In this document: positions 1 to 5,740 of the stretch, one piece after another
Layout: the number at the start of each line of letters is the position of its first letter
Position numbering within the stretch: the stretch's first letter is position 1
From: Betaproteobacteria bacterium
Lineage (GTDB): Bacteria; Pseudomonadota; Gammaproteobacteria; Burkholderiales; SG8-41
DNA: 7,958 nucleotides
Assembly: GCA_023266245.1 (NCBI GenBank)
Contig: JAHFRO010000021.1
Coordinates: forward strand, 24,279-32,236
Direction: 5' to 3'
The notes under the pieces: generated by a model
Database searches by the model: none
Told to the model about the DNA's origin: nothing
What the model saw: the letters and a program-made list of their open reading frames with translations, nothing else
Position numbers and translations under genes: made by a program

Positions 1-354
1 CCGCGCAAGGGCGGCACCATCACCTCGCGCTTCTTCGTCCCCGATGCCTGCCACAAGGCGCACCCGGTAACCGGCACAGTGTGCATCGCCTCGGCCTGCG
101 CCATACCCGGCACGGTGGCCTCGAAAATCGCGCCCCTCCCACCGGCACCGCAGGGCGTAGTCAGGATCGAACATCCTTCGGGCATGATTGTCATTGATTT
201 CGACGCGGATCTTGCCGGGCCGAACCCGCTGCTCCGGCGCGCCGCGCTGATCCGCACCGCGCGCCGCATTTTCGAAGGCCAAGTGTGCATCCCCGAGCAA
301 GTGTGGCCGGGCCGCGTTGCCGGGACCACCAAGCTCGCCACCACCACCGCCTAG
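1..354 (+). CDS. PrpF-family isomerase/tautomerase, C-terminal part (5' end outside window)
   Basis: The reading frame is open from base 1 to the TAG at 352-354, giving 117 residues of a protein that starts upstream. The visible part fits the C-terminal half of the PrpF family, whose members isomerise unsaturated tricarboxylates: 2-methylaconitate in the methylcitrate cycle (PrpF), or 4-oxalomesaconate in gallate/protocatechuate breakdown (GalD, LigU). Seen in the sequence are the family-like segment CHKAHPVTGTVCIASACAIP (residues 18-37 of the visible part), then a V-R-I-E-H-P-S-G strand, and a closing IRTARRIFEG helix near the end. Which substrate it uses cannot be decided from this fragment. 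No other methylcitrate or aromatic-degradation gene is visible, and the downstream gene is the unrelated hpnE. The family call is fairly secure; the specific reaction is not. Confidence 0.82.
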   Translation, partial: PRKGGTITSRFFVPDACHKAHPVTGTVCIASACAIPGTVASKIAPLPPAPQGVVRIEHPSGMIVIDFDADLAGPNPLLRRAALIRTARRIFEGQVCIPEQVWPGRVAGTTKLATTTA

Positions 355-376
355 CGGCGGTCGGTCCCGACCGTTT
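346..376 (+). terminator. Possible weak terminator or attenuator: two overlapping hairpins at the PrpF-family stop codon
   Basis: Two mutually exclusive perfect 6-bp stems can be read. Hairpin 1 pairs ACCGCC (346-351) with GGCGGT (356-361), and its loop TAGC contains the stop codon. Hairpin 2 pairs CGGTCG (358-363) with CGACCG (368-373) around a GTCC loop and is followed by TTT at 374-376. Bases 358-361 are shared, so only one hairpin can form at a time. Hairpin 2 resembles a weak Rho-independent terminator, but the T-run is only three bases. In GC-rich DNA short stems like these also arise by chance. Confidence 0.3.
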
Positions 377-406
377 CTGCGCCCATACACGCCCCCGCAC
401 GAACGC

Positions 407-1705
407 ATGCAGGTGGCCGTGATCGGCGGTGGTTACGCTGGCATGGCCGCAGCGGTGACGCTCGCCGGGCAGCACGTACCCGTCACCGTGTTCGAGGCGG
501 CGAACACGCTGGGGGGGCGGGCGCGGCGCGTCGAGCACCGCGAGCTGGCGCTCGACAACGGACTGCACATCCTGATCGGCGCCTACCGCGAAACCCTGCG
601 CCTGATGCAACTGGTAGGCAGTGATCCCAGGCTGCAGCTGCTGCGGATCCCGTTCACGTGGATAATCCACGAGCGCTTCTCGCTTAAGGCGGCGCGCCTG
701 CCCGCGCCGCTCAACCTGCTCTACGGACTGCTTGCCGCACGCGGTATTTCCTTCGGGGAGCGCCTTTCCGCCGCGCGCTTCCTGCTACACATGCGCCACC
801 AGGACTACGCGCTGCCGCAGGACGTGAGCGTCACGCAGCTGCTCGATGAGGAGCGGCAGAGCGCCGGCGTCTCGCGGCTGCTGTGGCGGCCGTTGTGCGT
901 ATCGGCGCTCAACACCCGTCCGGGGGCGGCGTCGGCGCAGGTGTTTCTCAACGTGCTGCGTGACAGTCTGGACGCGGACCTCGCGGCAAGCGATCTGCTG
1001 CTGCCGCGCGTTGATCTAACGCGGCTGTTTCCCGAACCTGCGGCCGCCTACGTCGAGGCGCACGGCGGCGCGGTGCTCACCGGACAGCGTGTCACCGCGA
1101 TCGATCAGAGCCCGGATGGCTACACCGTGCGTTTCACCGCGGGCGAGGACACCTTCAGCCATGTGGTATGCGCGCTGCCGCCCCAACACGTCGGGGCTTT
1201 TCTGTTCGGCATCTCGGCGCTCGCCGAGGTCGCCGAGGCGATCGACCGGCTCGCCTACCAGCCGATCTACTCGGTTTACCTGTGTTACCCGCAAGAGGTG
1301 CGGTTACCCGCCCCGATGCTGGGATTCGACAGTGCCCTGCTGCAATGGGCCTTCGACCGCGGCACACTGTGCGGGCAGAAAGGGGTGATCGGGCTGGTGA
1401 TCAGCGCCGAGGGCGAGCACCAGGAGCTCGCCCAGGACGAGCTCGCACGACTGGCGCACCAGGAATTGCAGCAGCAGCTGGGGCTGCTCCCCTCCCCGTT
1501 GTGGCACCGGGTGATTGCCGAGAAGCGTGCCACCTACGCCTGCACGCCCGCCCTCAGGCGGCCGGAACCGCAGACACCGCTGCGGAACTTTTTCCTTGCC
1601 GGCGATTACACCGCGAGCGGGTATCCGGCCACCCTCGAGGCAGCAGTAAGGAGCGGCATCGGCGCAGCCCGCATGATCTTGAATAGCGTGAGTCGTGATT
1701 CGTGA
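407..1705 (+). CDS. hpnE: Hydroxysqualene dehydroxylase HpnE (FAD-dependent)
   Basis: This 432-residue flavoprotein belongs to the amine-oxidase/phytoene-desaturase-like superfamily. In the HpnCDE route, HpnD and HpnC turn farnesyl diphosphate into hydroxysqualene, and HpnE reductively removes the hydroxyl to give squalene for hopanoids. Residues 3-20 form the FAD Rossmann motif (G7-G-G-Y-A-G12). E30 ends the second strand, where it would bind the FAD ribose, and LGGRARR follows at 35-41. The C-terminal FAD motif reads FFLAGDYTASGYPATLEAA. I chose the ATG at 407 because the Rossmann strand starts there. The frame stays open back to a TTG at 317, but that extension is proline-rich, low in complexity and overlaps the PrpF-family gene. 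No clear Shine-Dalgarno is visible before 407. The last residues (about SVSRDS) are encoded inside a heptamer repeat array. A related carotenoid desaturase is the alternative. hpnC and hpnD are not in this window. Confidence 0.88.
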   Translation: MQVAVIGGGYAGMAAAVTLAGQHVPVTVFEAANTLGGRARRVEHRELALDNGLHILIGAYRETLRLMQLVGSDPRLQLLRIPFTWIIHERFSLKAARLPAPLNLLYGLLAARGISFGERLSAARFLLHMRHQDYALPQDVSVTQLLDEERQSAGVSRLLWRPLCVSALNTRPGAASAQVFLNVLRDSLDADLAASDLLLPRVDLTRLFPEPAAAYVEAHGGAVLTGQRVTAIDQSPDGYTVRFTAGEDTFSHVVCALPPQHVGAFLFGISALAEVAEAIDRLAYQPIYSVYLCYPQEVRLPAPMLGFDSALLQWAFDRGTLCGQKGVIGLVISAEGEHQELAQDELARLAHQELQQQLGLLPSPLWHRVIAEKRATYACTPALRRPEPQTPLRNFFLAGDYTASGYPATLEAAVRSGIGAARMILNSVSRDS

Positions 1706-1718
1706 TTGGTGATTCGTG
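1687..1718 (+). repeat. Heptamer array CGTGANT, left arm (4.5 units)
   Basis: The units are CGTGAGT (1687-1693), CGTGATT (1694-1700), CGTGATT (1701-1707), GGTGATT (1708-1714) and a partial CGTG (1715-1718). Variation falls mainly at position 6 of the unit. The array covers the final codons and TGA of hpnE (1703-1705), so the repeat has either replaced or extended the natural gene end. It faces a second array in inverted orientation at 1786-1813. Confidence 0.85.
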
Positions 1719-1735
1719 TCCCTCAGCCCATTGCC

Positions 1736-1751
1736 TCCCCGAAAGCGGGGA
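1736..1751 (+). other. Short hairpin inside the heptamer-bounded element
   Basis: TCCCCG (1736-1741) pairs perfectly with CGGGGA (1746-1751) around an AAAG loop. It lies between the two inverted heptamer arrays. No T-run follows, so it does not look like a Rho-independent terminator; it could be a structural part of a small repeat element. Confidence 0.45.
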
Positions 1752-1785
1752 ACAGCAGAGTGCTTCCGATTTACCTGGTCTTTCG

Positions 1786-1813
1786 ACTCACGATTCACGA
1801 CTCACGAATCACG
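1786..1813 (-). repeat. Heptamer array CGTGANT, right arm in inverted orientation (4 units)
   Basis: On the plus strand the units are ACTCACG, ATTCACG, ACTCACG and AATCACG. On the minus strand this is CGTGATT-CGTGAGT-CGTGAAT-CGTGAGT. Aligned to the left arm (1687-1714) the reverse complement matches at 23 of 28 positions, and four of the five differences fall at unit position 6. Together the arms bound a 127-bp stretch that could fold into a long imperfect hairpin with a loop of about 70 bases. Confidence 0.85.
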
Positions 1814-1843
1814 CTCCAGGGCGCTCGGTACCGTAACGCGCTC

Positions 1844-1849
1844 TATAAT
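1844..1849 (+). promoter_or_regulatory. Candidate -10 box for the ETF-QO gene
   Basis: A perfect TATAAT sits 35 bases before the GTG start of the ETF-ubiquinone oxidoreductase, in a small AT-rich patch of otherwise GC-rich DNA. It would place the transcript start near 1856 with a leader of about 30 bases. I could not find a convincing -35 box at 15-18 bases upstream (the region reads GCGCTC), nor an extended -10 TG. It is therefore supported by only one element. Confidence 0.4.
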
Positions 1850-1874
1850 AACGGCAGGTTTCGAAAAAACAGAC

Positions 1875-1878
1875 GGAG
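1875..1878 (+). promoter_or_regulatory. Ribosome binding site that fixes the ETF-QO start
   Basis: GGAG lies six bases before the GTG at 1885. This favours the GTG over the in-frame ATG at 1903, which has no comparable purine-rich motif at the right distance. Confidence 0.65.
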
Positions 1879-1884
1879 TAAAAA

Positions 1885-3534
1885 GTGACGCAACGCGAAG
1901 CGATGGAATACGACGCGGTCGTCGTCGGCGCCGGTCCCGCCGGCCTGGCCGCGGCGATCCGACTGAAGCAGCTTGCCGCGCAACACGGTGGTGAGGTCAG
2001 CGTCTGCGTGCTGGAGAAAGGCTCCGAGGTCGGCGCGCACATCCTGTCCGGGGCGGTGATCGACCCGCGCGCACTCAACGAGTTGTTCCCCGACTGGCAG
2101 GAGCGCAATGCGCCGCTCAATTCACCGGTCACCGAGGACCGCTTCCTGTTCCTGACCGGGAGCGCATCGTACAAAGTGCCGGACTTCATGCTGCCGGTAT
2201 GCTTCAAGAATCGCGGAAACTACGTCGTGAGCCTGGGCAACGTTTGCCGCTGGCTGGGACAACAGGCGGAGGGGCTCGGCATCGAGATCTTCCCCGGATT
2301 CGCCGCTGCCGAGGTGCTTTATCGCGACGACGGTGCGGTGCACGGAGTGGCCGCCGGCGACGTGGGGGTGGGCCGCGACGGCCGGCCGACCGCGAATTAT
2401 CAGTCAGGCATAGCCTTGCACGCCAAGTACACCTTTTTTGCCGAGGGTTGCCGCGGTCATCTCGGCAAGCAGCTCGAGCAGCGCTTCCATCTGTGCGCCG
2501 GGGCCGACCCGCAGGTCTACGGCATCGGCCTCAAGGAACTGTGGGAAATCAGGTCCGACAGACATCAACAGGGACTCGTCATCCACACCGCGGGCTGGCC
2601 GCTCGCCAATGACACCTACGGCGGCTCGTTTCTCTATCACCTCGAGAACCATCAGGTTTCGATCGGCTTTGTGGTGGGGCTCGATTACAGCAACCCGTAC
2701 TTGAGCCCGTACGAGGAGTTCCAGCGCTACAAGATGCATCCCGCGATCCACCCTTTCCTCGAAGACGGCAAGCGCGTCGCTTACGGGGCACGGGCGATTG
2801 CCGCCGGGGGGCTGCAGTCGCTGCCGAAACTCACCTTCCCCGGCGGATGCCTGATCGGCGACGATGCTGGCTTTCTCAACGCCTCGCGCATCAAGGGCAG
2901 CCATGCGGCAATGAAATCAGGAATGCTGGCCGCGGAAGCGGCGTTCGCCGCACTTGCTAACGGCCGTGCCAACGACGAGCTTGCCGCCTATCCGGCAGCC
3001 TTCCGCGCAAGCTGGCTCTACGAAGAGCTTCACCGCGCCCGCAACTTCAAGCCCTGGATGAGCAAGGGCCTTGCGGTCGGTACCCTGATGGTCGGCGTGG
3101 ACCAGATCGTGTTCGGCGGCAGGGCCCCCTGGACGCTGCACCACGGCCATGCCGACCATGAGACGCTCAGGAACAAGGCCCAAGTGAAACCGATCGCCTA
3201 CCCCAAGCCCGATGGTGTGATCACCTTCGATCGCCTGTCATCCGTCTTCGTCTCGAACACTAATCACGCCGAGGACCAGCCGTGCCATCTCAGGCTCAAG
3301 GACCCGGCGATCCCGATCAAGGTCAATCTCGAGCTCTACGACGCGCCCGAGCAGCGTTACTGCCCTGCCGGTGTCTACGAGATCGTGCGCGACGCCGACG
3401 GCGGAAATCCACGGCTGCAGATCAACGCCCAGAACTGCGTGCACTGCAAGACCTGCGACATCAAGGATCCGACGCAGAACATCGTGTGGGTTGCGCCGGA
3501 GGGCGGCGGCGGCCCAAACTACCCCAACATGTGA
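1885..3534 (+). CDS. Electron transfer flavoprotein-ubiquinone oxidoreductase (ETF-QO)
   Basis: This 549-residue protein takes electrons from reduced electron transfer flavoprotein and passes them through FAD and a 4Fe-4S cluster to ubiquinone. It links fatty-acid and amino-acid dehydrogenases to respiration at the inner face of the cytoplasmic membrane. The N-terminal Rossmann motif is G15-A-G-P-A-G20. The family segment HTAGWPLANDTYGGSFLYH lies mid-protein. The C-terminal ferredoxin-like part carries C493 followed by C518-x2-C521-x2-C524, the four expected cluster ligands. The length is normal for bacterial members, and the protein ends in the family-typical GGPNYPNM. The start is GTG, supported by GGAG at 1875-1878; an ATG six codons later is the alternative. 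Genes for the ETF subunits are not in the window. A PAS-EAL gene follows after 43 bp and could be co-transcribed. FixC-like proteins are related but lack this fused cluster domain. Confidence 0.95.
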   Translation: MTQREAMEYDAVVVGAGPAGLAAAIRLKQLAAQHGGEVSVCVLEKGSEVGAHILSGAVIDPRALNELFPDWQERNAPLNSPVTEDRFLFLTGSASYKVPDFMLPVCFKNRGNYVVSLGNVCRWLGQQAEGLGIEIFPGFAAAEVLYRDDGAVHGVAAGDVGVGRDGRPTANYQSGIALHAKYTFFAEGCRGHLGKQLEQRFHLCAGADPQVYGIGLKELWEIRSDRHQQGLVIHTAGWPLANDTYGGSFLYHLENHQVSIGFVVGLDYSNPYLSPYEEFQRYKMHPAIHPFLEDGKRVAYGARAIAAGGLQSLPKLTFPGGCLIGDDAGFLNASRIKGSHAAMKSGMLAAEAAFAALANGRANDELAAYPAAFRASWLYEELHRARNFKPWMSKGLAVGTLMVGVDQIVFGGRAPWTLHHGHADHETLRNKAQVKPIAYPKPDGVITFDRLSSVFVSNTNHAEDQPCHLRLKDPAIPIKVNLELYDAPEQRYCPAGVYEIVRDADGGNPRLQINAQNCVHCKTCDIKDPTQNIVWVAPEGGGGPNYPNM

Positions 3535-3577
3535 TGCCGCGGCTTACGCCGTAACGGTCTGGTTCTGGTCTTCTGCC

Positions 3578-5110
3578 ATGAGACGCCTCCTTGCATTAAT
3601 GCGATCGCGGCTGATGCGCGTGGTGATGACAGTGGCGCTGACCGGCCTGATCGGCGCACTGCTGGTCGCAACCATTTATTTCACGCGCTACGACTTGCAG
3701 TGGATCGCGTTTCTCGGCGGAATACTGTTCGCCGCGGTGCTGGCGATGGCAAGCCACGCTTCCAAGGCCGAATGGCTGATCTCGCGGCGTACCAAGCAAC
3801 TCGAGCGCGCGCGCGATCAACTCACACAGGAAACCGCGCGCAGCCGTAACACCGCCGAGGCGATGCGCATCGCCGAGGCGAGAATGCGGCTCGTCACCGA
3901 CGCCCTGCCGAGCCTGATCCTTTACGTGGACCGCGACGAACGCTGCCGCTACCACAACCGCGCGGTGCAGGAAAAAGCCGGCCTCACCGCAGACAAGATC
4001 GACGGACAGCCGCTGCGAGACATCGTCGGCGATTCCGTCTATCTCAATATCGTTCCACACATTGCGGAAATCCTGCCCGGCAAGACCGTGGACTACGAGC
4101 TTGCTTGGGACAGCCCCGACGCAGGAGACCTCATCTACACCGCGCGGCACATCCCTTATCCACCCGATGAAACCCAGCCGCGCGGATTTTACCTGTTGCT
4201 CACGAGGGCCTCCCTGCAACTCGCTCCCCAAGCGCCGGCCGTTACCCAAGCAGGCGAGCCGACGCCGGACGCGGGCGGTGACGCGCTCCTCGTCTCAGGG
4301 GAAGGTGGGGAAATGCTGTACCTGCGTTCCATCACCGACGAGTTGATGGGCTGGGACGATCCGCGCGCCAAGCTGGTGCGCGCGCTGAAGGAAAACCAGT
4401 TCCTGCTGTTCGCGCAGAAGATCCGGCCGCTCAAGACCGGCGCGCCCGACCCGTTGTGCTACGAAATCCTGCTGCGCCTGCAGGAGGAGGAAGACAATCT
4501 GCTGCCTCCGGGCGGCTTCATCCCGGTGGCGGAGCGCTACGGCATGATGGAGGATCTCGACCGCTGGGTGGTGCGCAACCTGATCGCGTGGTGCCTGGAG
4601 AAGCAGCGCAGCGACCCGGCGTGGCGTATCCCGCTCTATTGCGTGAACCTGTCCGAAGCCGCCGTGACGGGTCCCGAGTTTGCACACTTCGTGCGCGGAG
4701 AGCTGGAGCGTTCCGCCTTTCCGGCGCGCTCGCTGTGCTTCGAAATCGGTGAACAGGACGTGCTCAACCACCACGCCAACGTGCAGCGCTTCATCGCCGC
4801 GCTCAAGCCCACCGGTTGCCGCTTTACCGTCGATGCTTTCGGCAGCGTGAAGGTGTCTTTCTCGCACCTGAAGGGCCTGGCGATCGACTTCATCAAGATC
4901 GACGGCATCATCATCCAGAACATTCTGCGGGATCCGTCCGAGCTCGCCAAGACGCGCGCCATTAACATGGTGTGCCAGAAGGTCGGCATCCGCGCCATCG
5001 CCGAGTTCGTCGAAACCAACGAAACGCTCGACAAGCTGCGCGAGATCGGCGTGGATTACGTGCAGGGTTTCGGCATCGCGCTGCCGGGACCGATCGCCGC
5101 ACAAGACTGA
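3578..5110 (+). CDS. Two-TM PAS-EAL domain protein, probable c-di-GMP receptor or weakened phosphodiesterase
   Basis: The protein has 510 residues. Two hydrophobic segments (about 15-35 and 40-59) anchor it in the inner membrane with almost no periplasmic loop. A charged helical linker (about 62-103) leads into a PAS-like domain (about 103-210), then a Pro/Ala-rich linker, then an EAL domain (about 275-505). No GGDEF domain is seen. EAL domains hydrolyse c-di-GMP to pGpG. Of the usual site residues, E296 (signature changed to EIL), N357, E389, D419, K440, E476, E479 and Q496 are present. However, the usual DDFG is D419-A420-F-G, and the following loop-6 sequence is unusual (SVKVSF instead of TGYSSL-like). 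Activity may be lost or reduced, so a c-di-GMP-binding or regulatory role is possible. The ATG at 3578 is the first in-frame candidate after the ETF-QO stop; its Shine-Dalgarno is weak, and the ATG at 3599 is also possible. Confidence 0.85.
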   Translation: MRRLLALMRSRLMRVVMTVALTGLIGALLVATIYFTRYDLQWIAFLGGILFAAVLAMASHASKAEWLISRRTKQLERARDQLTQETARSRNTAEAMRIAEARMRLVTDALPSLILYVDRDERCRYHNRAVQEKAGLTADKIDGQPLRDIVGDSVYLNIVPHIAEILPGKTVDYELAWDSPDAGDLIYTARHIPYPPDETQPRGFYLLLTRASLQLAPQAPAVTQAGEPTPDAGGDALLVSGEGGEMLYLRSITDELMGWDDPRAKLVRALKENQFLLFAQKIRPLKTGAPDPLCYEILLRLQEEEDNLLPPGGFIPVAERYGMMEDLDRWVVRNLIAWCLEKQRSDPAWRIPLYCVNLSEAAVTGPEFAHFVRGELERSAFPARSLCFEIGEQDVLNHHANVQRFIAALKPTGCRFTVDAFGSVKVSFSHLKGLAIDFIKIDGIIIQNILRDPSELAKTRAINMVCQKVGIRAIAEFVETNETLDKLREIGVDYVQGFGIALPGPIAAQD

Positions 5111-5127
5111 ATCGCGCGGAAAACCGA

Positions 5128-5694
5128 TCAGCCGCCGAGCATCGCCTTCTTGAGGCTCGCGTCGGCCGGCTGTTCCCCCAGCCAGACCCTGAGCAGCGCG
5201 CGGTTGAACTCCTCCCCGGGAATCGTGCCCTTGTTGTCGCCGTTGACAAGGACGCGCGTGCCGATGCCGGGCAGATAATCCAGCACGATAACGTCCCCGG
5301 TCTTGGCCGCCTTAATCGCGTTGAAGATGCCTTCGAGCTGTTTCACCTGCGGCTCGATCCGGGCGAGCTGCTCCGGCGTGTGGTTGTTCCTGAGGCCGTC
5401 GTTGAGCGCGGAGAACAGCTGCTCGGCGGTGAGCTCGCGCAGCAGATGCATTGCCACGCGCTTCGCGCCGGTGTCGGCAAATACCGCTTCCGCGCTGTTC
5501 TTCTTCTGCTGCAGGTAGAGCGCGCCGACATAGACCTTGAAGAATACGCGCGTGCGCACGCCGGCGCCGTTCAGCACCAGCTCCGGCCCGGCATCGGCCA
5601 CCCGCACCTGGTCGGCGATCTTGACGCCCTCGATCTCGGCCGCGCCACAGCGCAGCGCCACTGCCATCAGCACAACGAAGAGCAATCGCACCAT
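5128..5694 (-). CDS. Chalcone-isomerase-like secreted protein (copy 1)
   Basis: This 188-residue protein has an N-terminal signal peptide (hydrophobic stretch LLFVVLMAVAL, likely cut near CGAA), so it should be exported to the periplasm. The mature part matches the bacterial chalcone-isomerase-like family (Chalcone_3 type). Visible family segments are a GPELVLNGAGVR strand, VYVGALYL, the PGIGTRVLVNG hairpin and a closing ALLRVWLGEQP helix. The enzymatic role of bacterial members is not established, and true flavonoid isomerase activity should not be assumed. The ATG at 5694 is strongly supported by an AAGGAGGTG Shine-Dalgarno (5701-5709) seven bases upstream; the frame stays open much further back, inside pit. 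The stop codon converges with that of the PAS-EAL gene, 17 bp away. The gene lies 46 bp after pit and is a paralogue of the gene at 7457-7957. Confidence 0.85.
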   Translation of the reverse strand: MVRLLFVVLMAVALRCGAAEIEGVKIADQVRVADAGPELVLNGAGVRTRVFFKVYVGALYLQQKKNSAEAVFADTGAKRVAMHLLRELTAEQLFSALNDGLRNNHTPEQLARIEPQVKQLEGIFNAIKAAKTGDVIVLDYLPGIGTRVLVNGDNKGTIPGEEFNRALLRVWLGEQPADASLKKAMLGG

Positions 5695-5700
5695 CACACT

Positions 5701-5709
5701 CACCTCCTT
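5701..5709 (-). promoter_or_regulatory. Near-perfect Shine-Dalgarno fixing the start of chalcone-isomerase-like copy 1
   Basis: On the minus strand the sequence is AAGGAGGTG, almost a full anti-16S match. It sits seven bases before the ATG at 5694. It is the strongest ribosome binding site in the window and rules out the longer open frame reaching back into the pit gene. Confidence 0.8.
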
Positions 5710-5740
5710 CCGGACCCTCGCCATCATCAAGTCCAGCTCA

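Noticed and set aside
317..406. Upstream extension of the hpnE frame to a TTG at 317
   Set aside because: It overlaps the end of the PrpF-family gene, codes for a low-complexity proline-rich stretch, and precedes the Rossmann strand that begins right at the ATG at 407.
511..517. Run of seven G inside the FAD motif of hpnE, possible phase-variable tract
   Set aside because: The frame is intact on both sides and encodes the expected LGGR. A G7 run is not unusual in DNA this rich in GC.
3371..3577. Upstream extension of the PAS-EAL frame into the ETF-QO gene
   Set aside because: It runs in another frame through the conserved 4Fe-4S region of ETF-QO. Its translation is Arg/Thr-rich shadow sequence, and the membrane segment begins after the ATG at 3578.
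4261..4305. GGDALLVS-like stretch in the PAS-EAL linker, considered as a GGDEF remnant
   Set aside because: There is no surrounding GGDEF-domain sequence, the linker is far too short, and the match is only a few common residues.
4295..5104. Long minus-strand open frame opposite the EAL domain
   Set aside because: It is a complement shadow of a well-conserved EAL domain, common in GC-rich DNA. Its translation shows no recognisable domain and it has no visible ribosome binding site.
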